DNA of 64,000 nt from Strigops habroptila (taxonomy: Eukaryota > Chordata > Aves > Psittaciformes > Psittacidae): assembly GCF_004027225.2 (NCBI RefSeq), contig NC_044283.2, forward strand, positions 38,617,110 through 38,681,109, given 5' to 3'. The notes beneath the pieces were generated by a model. The model saw nothing but the letters and a program-made list of their open reading frames with translations. It did no database searches and was not told where the DNA came from. Shown piece after piece: positions 9,261 through 22,400 of this stretch; the stretch's first letter is position 1; every line of letters begins with the position of its first letter. Made by a program: the position numbers and the translations under genes.

Positions 9261-12200
9261 TTTAGTATTTCCTTACCGTCTTCCTAAAGGAATATAAAGT
9301 TTCTTTCTTCTTAGATCAGTTTAGAACAAAGCCTATTTACAAAGTTGGTCTTATGGTTTGAAAAATTGTAAATATATTTAGAACAGTTACAAACCAGAGA
9401 AATTACTGCAGTATATACAGGCTTTAGTATTCAAAAAACACAAGAGAAATTGCAAACTGGTGTGGAGAGAAAATCAGAAAAAAATGGAATTGGAGATTTA
9501 TCTTGGATTACCTAATGATCTATTGAACTGTTTTGTAAGTGTATCGCAGGCATCTTGTATATAACATTGGTAAATAATCTAGTACATAGTACTCAAGGAT
9601 GGATTATTTGCTGCGGTGGTGTCTGTCACTGATCCTGCTTCACTTGCCTTACCATCCTTAGCATGTATTTATTTTTCTGTTTGTTTTCTCTTTTTTGGCT
9701 TGTATTTCTTTCCACATCTTGAAACAGATAAGTGTTTTGCCAGCAACCCCTGCATTTCCAAAATTGCTGGGCCTCTTGTATGAGCTGCATCATAGCTCTG
9801 TCTGCTTTTCCATGATCCCATTTGAATCCAGTGTCAAGAATCCCATAACAGAGCCCAGATGTCGAGCTCGCGGCTGCATTCTCCAATGCACGCAGCCCTT
9901 GAGGGACGCATTAACTCTGCTGACTGTGGAATGTGCACGAGATTCAGACCTACCCTGTAAAATATTTGACTGCCTATGCAAATTTCTCTTCATCAGTGCA
10001 ATTAAGTAATTGTCACAGGCCAGCACCAATTAGTGAGCAAACCTGTACTTTGCTCCGATTATCCTGATATCCTGAGATCAACTATCCCCCCTCGCCTTAG
10101 TGTTGGAGAAGGTCTTGACGTTCCAGGACTGAATATAGAGTCAACCACCAGAAAAATTTTTACAGCCAGTGTATCTGGTGCTCTACTTAGAAGTTGTATG
10201 GCTATTCTCAATATTTCCTGGCCCAAACATCTAACGGTAAAGTCTGTACCCACAAATCAGTTCTCCAGCAGAGCTAAAGGGATGGTGTTTGTGTGAACAA
10301 GACCATATCCTTCTAAATGGCCCTTTGAAAAATGTGCTGTGATGATGTTATTTTCAGTGCTGCCACCTTGAAGCCAGCTTCTGGCTGGACTCAGCATTGA
10401 CCTAGCACTAACTACTCCTTTGGGAATTAAGACCTTTAACAAGCCTTCATAGTTCTCCTGTATCTCACTGATTTGTCTCAGCAGAGGAGTGGACTGCAGA
10501 GCCAGCGTGCCTCTTCAGAAACCTTGAAACTTTCTGCATAATCAGATCTGACGGATGACCAAAGCCTGCCCAGATTCAATCAGCAGTTGGACAAATTCTG
10601 AACTATCAAATCGAAATTACCATCTCTAGCTCAGAAAGTGCTTGAGTTGTACACTGCCAGAAGTAGGGACAATGTTGGACAAGTATCCTTATGTTAAGCT
10701 CAGTTTTTATCCTAAGTCAATTTTTTTTCAACTTTGTCCATTGGAGACAAAGGGTTCTGATATTTCTGAGCGTGGACTCCACTCACCTCATAATCATCAC
10801 ATGGATGGTAATAGGATACTGTAACAGGCAGAAGAACCAAGCAGGAGTGGTTCCTATCTCCAGCTGGGAATGACCCAGTTCAACATTACTTCATCCCGAA
10901 TAGCTTTAATACCAGCAGTAACCAGACCCCACTGTGCCATAGGGTTACAGAATTGTTTTCTTCAGAAACACCCCACACCATCTTACCCTCACTCCCAGAC
11001 AGCAAGACAGGCAGCTTTCCCTTCCATTGCCAGACTGATTAGCTCTGTTGTTAGAGTTTCTTTGGCATCTCCAGGACAGGCAGGACTTCAGGGCATTCCT
11101 CAGAAGTGCTTCCAGAATATGGCATGCATTTTCTCCTGGTCAGCTCTTCTCAAACCTTCCTTCCTATGAACACACAAGAATCCTCCAGAAGGCTTGTACT
11201 CTTATCCAGTTCTACTTTTGTTCATTGTTTCTGCTGCCTCAGAAACAAAGATATGAAAAGTACAATTGTAGCTGCCTGTTGTGCAACTGTGATGGCCCTG
11301 GGGACTCTGGTAAGAGGGTGTAGCCATCCTGCAGGCTCAGGCTATCAGGACAGCAGGGTGTGGGGCCTCCTGAGCGTACCACAGAATGACAGGGTGCTTC
11401 TCCAGTGGGAAGAGCTGTGTGGAAAGCACAGCTCACAGAGGGCACGTTTTCACCCAACAGTCCTTAGAAATGCAGGTACCAGTCTTCACGGCTCTGGCCT
11501 AGCTGTTACCTGTAAGTGCCAATGCCTAAAACTGGAGAACATGCATGCACGCACAGAAGACTCAGAGGACTTTTTATTCTCCAAGATCCACCACTGTGTA
11601 ATGACAAGGCTTGTTCTACAAGGGGCTACGCTATTTTCCCAGGGAAACCCTTTCACAATTTTCTAAGGAAAAGGCTGTATTTTGTTTCCTGTTTCCACTC
11701 TAGTGCCTTCAAATGATTCAGAAAGCCTGTTCCAAGCAGAACTTTTTTGAAGACTGTGCTTTAACGACTGCCTGGGCATGCTGCCTTTTTGACTGACACA
11801 CACTGCCACCAGCAGCCCTTTCCAGGAAACTGAAGTATCGTCTCTCCATTCATTTTCCCTTCCCCTTTCAGGAACCCTGGGATGCTCAGCCAGGGGGCTG
11901 CTGTTGCGCATCTTGGGCATTAGCTTGTTCTGTTTTGGTTTTAATGTGAGCTAGCACTACATTGCTGCTCTCACCTTTCTGCTCCTTTCTTGTACAGGAG
12001 ACATTACTCTTGCAGAAGAAACATTGCCGAGTTGTTTGAACTGGCAGCCCAGCAGAGGCAGTTCTGTGTTCACAGTGAATTGCTCACATGGATTGCATCC
12101 ATGAGACTTGGGGGACCCAGCTAGTCCTCAGCCCTGTTTTACCTGCACTCCACCTTGGACAGGGCATGGTTTTTGTCCCTAAAGCAATCACATTTCTTTT

Positions 12201-13890
12201 CATTGAAGTATATTACTGAGAAAAAGACATGATCTAACATGCAAACATACCTCTTCACCTGGGTGTTTGAACAGCTCTAAATTCTTCTTACATGCTTTGA
12301 TCCTTGTCACCTTTGTCAACCTGTTAAAGAACATCCATCTTTCATCAGTCAGTTAAGGTCTTTCAGACCATAAGCTATGCCACTACCTTGCTGAAGAGTC
12401 TCCATCTGCACTGTTGTTCAGAACAGCTGGAGAGCAGTGCAACGTGGGAAAAAACCTAAGAGTTGTACAGACAGCTTGTTTTTTCTTTTACCAGGACCCA
12501 TGTTACATGGTAATGGAGAATAATTAATCTGTTCCCCAGTGTAAAGAACAGATGTTTTTAAGATTTAAAACCCAAAGGTTACTAACCATTAACTGGGTTA
12601 ATGAGATGTATAATCCACACAAACACTTCTTCCCACTTTTGCTGTGCTCCACACTAGCTAGTGCAGCTGAGGGCACAATGGGCAAGGCAGCACACACCAG
12701 TGCACACGCTTGTGGCAGCAGTGTGTGAGAGAAGGTGGCCGTAGGCTCTCCACAGTGAAAGGAGGGCCAGAGTGGCTTTGGACTTGAGAGGTCACTCACA
12801 GTTTATATACTTTTTTTCCTTCAAACCCAAAGGAAGGCAACATTTTTTTATAGCCTATTGCATTTTCTAACTAGACTCACTCTGTGTAGGGAGTCCTCCT
12901 GTACAGTGCCAGCCAAGGCACATTAACTACAGGAGCTCAGAGGAGGCTTGCAGGCTAAGTCAACAAGAAACAGAAACACAGCTGATTTGTTTTTCCCAAG
13001 CATTTCTTTTTACCTGTTAGAACTAATGGATCTAAGCTCATGGGCAGGGAACAAACAATAAATGCTTTTACAAAAAACCCAGTTTGTGTTCAGTGATGTA
13101 GGCAATTTCTTCCACACAGTCTGAAATTCCCCTCCTTATTCCCATGGCTCCACAGATCTCGAACAATTTGATCTTTTTTAACCTAAAGGGGAAATTGGGC
13201 TTGATATACAGCAAAATCTACCAAAGCATCTTTCGGGTTTTTATAGGCAGAGGCATGTTTTTTCTTTTCTTGTGAAAAGTGTCACAGATCAGAGAGAAGC
13301 ATAAATTTTTTACATCCCTGACATAGTGCAATAGATCTCAGGCTTCTTGGCCTAGTTTCAGACCAGTAAGTTGTTAACTTTTGGCTTTAGGGACTGTGAC
13401 TTGGAGACAGACAGTCTCAGAAGCAGATAGTAAGAGGAGATTGACTGGCATTAGGGAAAGAGGATGAATTGATTCTAGGATGCCATGAATGGGGACAGTA
13501 TCTTTGGAACTGCCCAAAGGGTTTTGTTGGTTCTTCTGTTGCTAGGATCCTGGTAATGAAGAAGGATGTCCCCTCCTTTCCTATCAGTCCCTGTTTCCGT
13601 ACATAAGAGTATTCTTTGCATGAAGTGGCTGCTACAATATCCCCAGGGTTTTGCCAAAATGTGAATACACAATAGCGCACTGACAGACATGGCTGGGAAA
13701 CAAGAATACCATATGTAAAAAAGTGCTGTAGATTTCAGCATTTAGGTTGTTCTTAGGCCAGAACTTGTCCCAGTTTAACTGCACACTCTTTTGCTAGGAA
13801 ACCTTTGCAGGAAGAAAATCAAGTACGTTTGATTGAAACATGTTTGCTGGTGGAAAAAGAAACAGACTAAGTTAAAACATAGAGTCAAAA
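9260..13890. other. Intergenic DNA between HMGB2 and GALNT7, nothing recognised
   Basis: No family-like coding sequence was found on either strand. The longest open frame (11106-11666, 186 codons, +) is rich in Cys and Ser, has no recognisable domain and is probably chance. Any repeat here is too diverged for me to name by eye. Confidence 0.5.
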
Positions 13891-13894
13891 CACT

Positions 13895-16309
13895 ACCAAC
13901 TAGTCCTGATCTTTTATTCTACATTAGAGATCATTCTCAAATTCATTTTCTATGAGCATATGAAATCTGCCTAATTAGATCAGGGCAGGTGATAGAAAAA
14001 TCCAAATGTGTCCATGTGACAACTCTCAGTAGGAATTTTTCATTTCACCGGAAAAAAACCTGAGTCTCTACAGGTGCGACAGAAGGTACCTAGATAAAAA
14101 GTAAAATGAAACACTTCAAATATTTGTAAGTTTGTAACACTGTAGATTTTGAGATACGGGGTTTCTATAAAGGTAATAATCCATTTTTACTCTGTAAAAG
14201 TACAGTAAACCCAAAAATTCAAATCTTTTATTTACTTCACCTAAAAAACAAGCAACCCATAAGTAAGATATACATAGGTTTCCCAGATTTATCCCTAATA
14301 AATTTTTTAAAGAATTATACAATTTCTACAGAAACATACAGTGTATCAAAAATCTGCATAAATCAAATTTATAAAATATGTAGAAATGCATAGTGATATT
14401 ATCAACTTACAAAGCAAGAATATGGGAATTATTTTTTTCCAAGCCAGCTCTAGTAGGAAAAAGTCATTACAGCAACAGCTTCTTATGATCTCATGTTTTG
14501 TAAGGTTTCAGTCTCACATACAGATTCATATTCACATACAGCATCAGCTTTCAATGAATTGCACAAAAATACCCATTTAAAATGCACACCTGCACAATTT
14601 ATGTGCCACCATTCTTTCTCTTATGCATAGTCGTATGATTAAATTAATCTACCCAACACACAAAAATGGAGTCAGTTTTCATACACACAAGGAACAAGTA
14701 CCGGCACACACTCTTATTTTCCTTTTTTTCCAGTATCTCCCTCCTTTATTTTTTATTTTGTCATAGCTCTGAAAGGATAGATGAGAAGTTTAAAGAAACT
14801 AGGAAAAATCCCAAACTAATGGATCAGTGCAGACAGCCCCATAAAGATCAAAATCTGTCACCAAATATGATACATAACCCTTGTGAACACCAATGGAAGC
14901 TGCATGCAATGCTATTCTAGACTTCAGGGAAGTATTTAGTCATATTTAATAGTGTGACATGTTCTAGGCATAACTCTTATGAAATCAGTACACCGATGTC
15001 AACATTTAAGTCACAGAATCTGGAATAAGGAAGTGAGGATAAGTCATTTCTCCTCCACCTCTCTGCTCATTCAGAGTAAATATTTATACTCCTAAGGGTG
15101 TTTGCATCAACTCCTTTCCAGAACATTTTTAGAAACTTCTTCACATTCTATTCTGTACACTATAGCACCAAGTGGTTGTATTTTGTGTTTGTAATCCCTC
15201 AGGAGAAGTTTCCAATGACTTCCATTCTTCCAAAAGAAGAAGAAAATTAGTATGAACAAATGTTGTTTCAGGATTTCCATTTCTCTTTTCAAATCTAAAT
15301 CTGGCATCCAAACTAGTTGACAGATGTCCTTGTAAAGAATTACGCAGCTGTGTTAAGAAGCTGGATGTTTTTTCTTAATTAAAAGTTTTAGTCCACCTCT
15401 AAGTGATTTCCATTTAAAATAACAAATCAAATGAAGCATTGGATTCTTTCTAAGTTTTACGTAATTGTGCAGCTTTTTTTTTTTTTTGTTTTAATAATTA
15501 TTTTTACGTAAGGCATGGTTTAAACAAACAAGTTAGTGCTCATAAATTCTGAACTGGAATCGCGAGGGTGCTGACTTCCATCAAAATGTACCACATTAGC
15601 CCTAAATGTGACATTAAGCTCTTCTTTGCACCGTACAAACTGTCCAGTCGAAGTAGAGCAGCCAAACTGGCAATAGAAATTTGTCTTTGATCACACAGTA
15701 ATGACATGGGGTAGTACAGTCGGTCCCTACCCCTGGTGACAACTCAGAAAAATCCATTGTTTAATTTCCAACAAATGCCGTTCTTGTGAAAGAGAGAAAT
15801 GAAAGAGGCACTAAATATGTTGAAATTCACCTTCCAAAAAAGCAGCATGACTGTGAGAGAAGGCCACCCTGGCTAATAACCTGTGGCAGTGCTTAGTAGG
15901 ATGTAAAATTAAATAAAATATACAACAGGTTGATAATCACCAAGTTCTATGAAAATCTGGTTACTCCAACCTTTTCAAGTGTGTGTAAAAAAACTGCCTT
16001 CAGACCCCTGAGTGTAATCCCAAAGAAGACGACAACGCTTTTAACTATGCTCCTATGAAACATAGCTAACAGCACATTAATTTACCAACATCTTGAAACA
16101 AAAAGATGTAAACATCTACAGAGTTTAAGGTAAAGCAGTTTTGTAAACATTAACTGCGGATGACAATGTTATTGTAATAATCACAGTTCCTCTACGTCCT
16201 TCATCCAAGCCAGGAGGCTCGCAGCTGTACAAAGTTAATAATTGCAGCAGTTTTCAGGCTATTTTCAGTCCTGTACAAATTAATGCGTCAGTAGGTATGT
16301 TTTGTCTGT
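13895..16309 (-). other. GALNT7: Probable GALNT7 3' UTR
   Basis: AT-rich sequence without coding potential follows the GALNT7 stop codon. The length to the best poly(A) candidate (about 2.4 kb) is similar to my memory of the mammalian GALNT7 3' UTR. The right edge is firm; the left edge rests on the choice of poly(A) signal. Confidence 0.5.
13913..13918 (-). terminator. GALNT7: Candidate GALNT7 poly(A) signal (AATAAA on - strand)
   Basis: AATAAA on the - strand is followed within 20-45 nt by GT- and T-rich sequence. It lies about 2.4 kb after the GALNT7 stop. Other AATAAA hexamers on this strand are at 14227-14232 and 14744-14749, the latter followed by a GTGTGTG run, so several ends may be used. 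Confidence 0.4.
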
Positions 16310-16447
16310 CTACACACTAAGGATGTTGTTCATTTCCCATTTTTGTGTTGCTTTACTGGAGTCACACTCTGAAATGAAAACTTGATGGAGGACTTCAGAG
16401 CGATCCAAGCACTTCCCTGACGGAATGTGAGTAAACCTGTGTAGATT
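16310..16447 (-). CDS. GALNT7: GALNT7 exon 12, C-terminal lectin end and stop
   Basis: Encodes [18 protein letters not shown] through [11 protein letters not shown] and TAG (stop at 16310-16312); 46 codons including stop, phase 0. It holds the last CLD and QxW-type elements of the ricin lectin fold. The acceptor is TTTTGTTTTCCAG. The open frame extending upstream through the T-rich intron (to 16507) is not exonic. Confidence 0.96.
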   Translation of the reverse strand, partial: NLHRFTHIPSGKCLDRSEVLHQVFISECDSSKATQKWEMNNILSV

Positions 16448-19400
16448 CTGGAAAACAAAACCATCAGGAACATGTGAGTTTGGTTTCTTTTTTTTTTTTC
16501 CCCCCACTTAACATTTTCCTCATAACTTTAGTACAGCTATTTACGAAACCAGGTTTCAGGGTCCCAGGACAGATCAGTCCTATACTCATTTTACAGTTTG
16601 TTTAACCTAGACTTTCACAGCCTTCATATTATGAAATGTTTAATACATATAGGCCCATCTGAGACACCTCCCGTTTCTCTTAGGCAGCAAACTGCTAAGA
16701 AAACGAGGAGATCTGTGCCTAAAATGCTTCTAGCCCTTTCATCCATCCTGTAACCAAACCAAAAGATTGACACTTGAGGACAGCTCTATGAGAACTGACT
16801 TCACTGGACAAGTCTTCCTTTGGTTAGCCCTTCACAGAAAGCAACTGCACAACACCAGCATGAACCACACTGGAAAGAAAAAGCACTAACTTTGCTTGGC
16901 TGGTAGAAGGAAGAGAAAAGGGTATGAGAGCAAGTCTGGCCTCCGGGGCAACAGAAGGCTGCCTAACAAATTGCAGACCTATTGCACATTCAGGCTGAGG
17001 CTCACACACTTGGTTCCTTCCACACCCCCTGTGCTGCCACGCTCAAGTCCCATGCATTTGCGGAGCAGCCTGCAGCTCCTCTCCTGCCTGTTGACCCCCT
17101 GCTTCAAATGCAGCCAGACTCACTGACTGGTTGTATCTAGTGTGGAGAGCACCAGAGCAGGAGCAAACCCTTGGCACTGTGGTCAGGCTGGGGCTCCACA
17201 GCCCTGCCCCGTGCACCTAGCTTTCTGCAGCACAGGGACCCTCTCCGTCACCCCATCGCTCCCACACACATGTGCATGTCTGAACGTTGGTTCAGCTGGA
17301 TTCCTGTTCCTGCCGTGTGGCCAGACATGGGGATCCTCTACTTGGAAAGGTAAACAGATGTTGTCTGAACAAAAGCAATAGGCAGGCTACCATCAGCTCT
17401 GTTCTGGATGTTTGCTTACGGGCACCAAAGCCCTGCTGCTGCACAATGCTCAGCTGCACAGAGGTTACGCTCACCAAACTGGCACACAAATGTTCATTCA
17501 AGAAACAACCAACCGACCAGCTAGATGAAATCTCCTGGCAGCTTTCTCTTACAGGAGGCTGTAACATTTTTCAGCAGTTCATAAGCATTTCATTCCTTAC
17601 ACCGTCCTTGTTAGAAGAAAGGATCATACCCTCTGTACTCACAGCAGAGTGTGCCAAATTTCTAGTATTTGCTTGGTTACATACTCTTGGTGGTCCTTTT
17701 GCTCTCACCTCCACCTTTTTTTTTTTGCCTTCTGGAAGCCAGTCACCGTTTTGTTCTACAGCCCAGGCCATGCCTACTGCGCTTCCTTATAACTTGCAGT
17801 AATAAGCAAATAATTACACAACTCGGTACCAGTGTGGAGGAAATGGATCTTCTTGCGTAAAAGAAATGCTTAGAGAAGAGCCAAGTAACATGCTGAGACA
17901 CACTAGAATGGCTGGAGAGTTAACAAGTGCTAATTTCAGGTTTAAAGAATTTTCTCTGTCTATGTGGCACAAGAAAGCTGTGTGGAAATTTTTGTGCTTG
18001 ATATTTCCTCTTTACATTGATTATCTATGTAAAGAGCAGAAAAGGTGGAGTGGCTTAAAGAATAATAAACAGATTTTGCTGTACTCGACAGTGCCTGCAT
18101 CTTTCAGACAAACACAATCCAGATAACCAGCTAATGAACTAATAAATATGCAGCAAGCTAGGTAGACTGAAGAAAAATTGACTCAGAATAGTTTCTTAGG
18201 CACAGAACTAAGTTATGTGTGGTTATATCCAAGGATAACGTCACACTTAGGAGTATTCAGTTTCATTTTTTAAAGAAGCAAGCAGAAATAGAGCCTTAGA
18301 CATTTTTTAAATAAGTAATAATAGAGGACTTACAGAGGTAGTGACTAAATAGACTGTAGCAGCCCTCGCATGTCTATCAGCCAACATTCCAAGTCTTTAT
18401 TAAAAATTCATATTTTGCAATAGCACTATAATGGTGCCACACCCAGAATTCACAACAGAGCATGTTATTAGAGAATGGCTGATGAACCGGAAATAGAAAT
18501 ACTGAAGAAGGCAAAGACAACACAAAAAGGCAAAGAGTAATGCTATATTCCTATGCAGGCTTAAAAAGATCTGTCTTTAAACAGAGCAACACTTCAATAT
18601 AGACCTCCCAAAATTAGGTCTAATATTGAACCTAGCTGCTAAATGCACCCCAGAATTTAAGTAATCTTCTCACAGCATACATTAGATAAAGAAACTTTCT
18701 TGACAGAAAGCATAGAGGCAGAGAAGGTGATGGCACTAAAAGCTTTTAGGAACTCCATCTTTGTTAGTGGACATCCTCTTTACTTCCTCTGAGACAAGTG
18801 CTAACTCCTAACATAACCTGTGGCAGCAAATGTAGCCTCATGAGGCTCTCCTTAAAGATTTTGCTACAGAAGACAGCAACTAGAACAACTAGGAAAGCAC
18901 CTTTTCCTAGAGGAAGCTTTCCCAGCATGCATGGATTCTTGAATTAACAATCTGCAGTTAACAATTTACTTGGTTCAGTTAACTGCGTCAATGATCTTTA
19001 CTTTCAGATATATGTAAATAGTAAAAAAAAGGTGCAAAAAACCCCAGGATGCAAATTATAATTTCTTTTCTGCTATATAGCTGTTACATACCTTGAAGTA
19101 TTGCCAATCCTGGTATTCATTCTGATTACAGTGTGTAATCATAATTTTGGATCCATCTGGTCCTTTAGTTAAGCACTGATCGTACTGCATGAGTTGATTA
19201 GCTTCATTGATTCGGAAAAGCTAACAGGAAGAAAAAAAAAGCCACCTTTTAAACAGCTGACTCAAAATTTTGAGTATTTTAAAAACACTGAAAATACCAG
19301 CTAAATTTCATCATTCAAAACATTCTCTGGTGTTATTACACCTAACTTTCAGGAGGGTTCTTAACTTTACATGATGTAATGCACTTTTATTGTCATGACA

Positions 19401-22400
19401 CTCAATTTCAACTTTTCTGTAAGATTTAGAAAGGTAAGAAACTTACCTAGCAAGACAAAAATGATAAAAATAAAGGGATTCCTATCTGGGAGACTTCTGA
19501 AAGTGTTTGATTAAAACCCTTTGTATGATTTGATGGCCAAACAATCCACTATCTTTCAAAAGGTCTGGTAGCAAGTTCTTGGCCCTGGACAGTAATTTCA
19601 TGTAAATGGCATTTTACCCATGGAGGAAATCAAATTAATGCATCCAGATACAAAAAGATTATCCTAGCTACTTCTTATGAAATCACTGATACAGGGTTTT
19701 AGGAGTAACATACAGAAAAGAAGTAGTTTAAGGAACTTTTTCATAAAATATCAAAGAGCTATTTCCAGGGGCTACCAAGAGCTAACCCAAACATGATTTT
19801 TTAAAAGCATCATCCTGCATGTGATTTCATGATTGCTGTGACAAAACTTGCCTGGTTCAAGTCTACATCAACATAAACAAGGGCTTTGAATTTGAAAAGT
19901 TTTCCAGCTGAAAAAGGAGATATAAAGACAGAACGGCATGTTTGTGTGGTAGTGTGGGTAGGTTTGTGAAGATACAGGTCAAACATGATAGCAGCTTGGA
20001 CTGCAAACATCTATTAGCAGTTACGTTCTGCCAATTAATTTGTAAATGAAGCAGACACATATTTGTATTCAATTTCTTGTCTCCTGTGGTGGAAGATGAG
20101 TTACTGCACAAAAGTGCTTTATATCTCCATTAGAGCAAAACAACTTTGTGAAATAATTGAGCCAAAGTGAGTAAAGGGGTTGTTTCATGAATGATTAATT
20201 ATTAAGTGAAGACAAACGATGAATCAGCAGCAATGCCAGAGGCTGCAGTTATTCTAATGCAGTGATATGGTTGCTGTAAAACCGTACAGTTCTTGCTTCC
20301 TTATGTACCTGTTTCACTGGAGAAGAGATTATGAATTTGTCTTCAATTTTGTACTGTTTGTGTTTGAAATTATATTTTCAGAATCCCACATTTTATCAGT
20401 GTCAGTATGCTTATCGAAAGTCCCTAACTCCCATCTCTGAAGCTGGCACCTAAGTGACTTTATGTACAGGCTTAACAGAAAACCAGCCTGTTATCATCCA
20501 CAGCAAGTGATTCTCCTTCGGACTCACTTCCAAGCTCCTTACCTGATTTCCTCCCATCCTATGGCATGGCCCAAGCTCAACAAAGCCACCATTGGTGTGC
20601 CCCATGCTATCAATGCAGTAAGCAGTTTCAAAGCCTCTAATCTGGAAAAGAGGTTTTGCACTCTAAGTTAGCCTCAAGTTAAAAATAAACATGAAGGAGT
20701 TCAGAAAATTCCCACTTATCTTTCAAACCAGAAATAGATATGTGACAGAGAGATATGAGACAAACCTGTGTATGAAATTTAAATACTTATGTTAACTGTT
20801 CCGGGAGATGGAGCTTCAAGCTGCCTGTACTAATTTGCAGGCTCCTATGTGAGTTAGAGTACGCTGATACAGCTAGAGTTGCAAAGCTCAGTTCCAAATT
20901 AATGACACTGAGATGTAGGACTTTCAAGCATTTTAATTTATTCAACCCCCTATCAAAGCATGTTCAGTCTCACAGGTCATCATAAATAAAACCGGAGCTC
21001 AGCTAAGTTGCTCTCATCTTGTGGATGAGAGAAACGGGATGCAGAGGAGTTATGCATGGCAGTTATTAACTGCAGCCAGGCACAGCCCACTGACCCAGCT
21101 GCTCAGATGTACCTTCTGCAGTAGCAATTACACAGTAGAAAAAGAGATAAAATTGATGAGGGGCAGGCACAGGCACAGGATATAGAACAAAAGTCCTGTA
21201 AGGAAGCATGCCTCAACTGCTGATTATCCCAATCATTCCTCAAAAGGGCCAACTAACAGCTCTACAAAGATTTTATGACACAAATAACATTATTTCCAGA
21301 CCTATTTTCTTTGCCAGAGCCTCTTTGTGACAGTAGAAGAAAGTCTGTAGGACTAAGCTTTCCTGACTTACAGAGAGAGGGTTAGGGAAGGTGAACACCA
21401 CACTTCCATTCTAGACTGTTTGGAAATGCAATTAGTGTGGTGTTACAAATAGGGGAGCATTTCTCAGATGTAGGATAACTAGCAGCCAGTGAAGAAGAGT
21501 TGAAGAAAACTTCAGAGAAGTATGTGAACTTTGACTTTTCTGTTGCTTTACCAGAGCTGCTCACTTTTATCAGGGATGATTTCCCACAAGGTGGCCATTA
21601 TTATTTTATTCTCTTCAGATACTTACACCTCAGTGAATAGTAACATATAACATGCCTTCCTAACCCTTTATGTGGATTCAAAAGGAGGTCTAAGGCTAAT
21701 GTAGTAACTAATGCTTAGTGCTAGCTTTTAGGTAAGAAATAAAGGTGTCATTGTTCACCTGGTTCCTCAGATATGATACTATTTGTACCCCATTCCACCA
21801 TGCACATGCTATGTATCACGAACTCCTCAGGGAAATTAAAGATAACAGTTTCTTGGCCATAGGAAACAGCATATATCTGTACTTTCTAATGCTCTTTTGA
21901 AGCTACAACTGAAAAGGTAAAAATAAATATATAAATCTGAAAGCAGACAGGAAACCTGCAGTAAAGAGCTCCTCAAGGTGTGGGCTAAATGCCAGAGTGA
22001 AATGAGTGGGGTTCAGTGAGGTGTCCCACACTCCCCTGGCGACATGCTGTCTCTCTCTGTCAACCATGTGAAAATGCCAAATCTGTAACTACATTCTTAA
22101 TTTATTGAGAATTATACACTATAATGCTGGAAATGACTGTTAAGGAATGGTATCAAATTATTATATGCAGATCAGGGATTTACTGGGGCTATAACTGTGT
22201 GAGTACATCTCAGGCTAACAAACGTAGGCGAAATGTACTCCTCCTGGATTTAATGATCTATTCTCCAGGCCTTCACAGAAAAAGATTATCACCTTTTTAT
22301 CTTCACCAATACTCCTACATACACAGGAATCACATTTTTTCTTTTAAAACCCCCTAATTTTTAATTATAAGAAAAAGAGCTTTAGACATAACTGAAGACA

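Noticed and set aside
11106..11666. 186-codon + strand frame in intergenic DNA
   Set aside because: No domain, no similarity that I recognise, no supporting splice or promoter context; probably chance.
16448..16507. ATG-started upstream extension of the GALNT7 exon 12 frame with a poly-Lys stretch
   Set aside because: The Lys run is intronic poly-A on the transcript strand; the acceptor before Asn-Leu-His sets the exon start.
17287..17802. 171-codon + strand frame in GALNT7 intron 11
   Set aside because: Cys/Ser/Leu-rich without a recognisable motif, antisense to an intron; probably chance.
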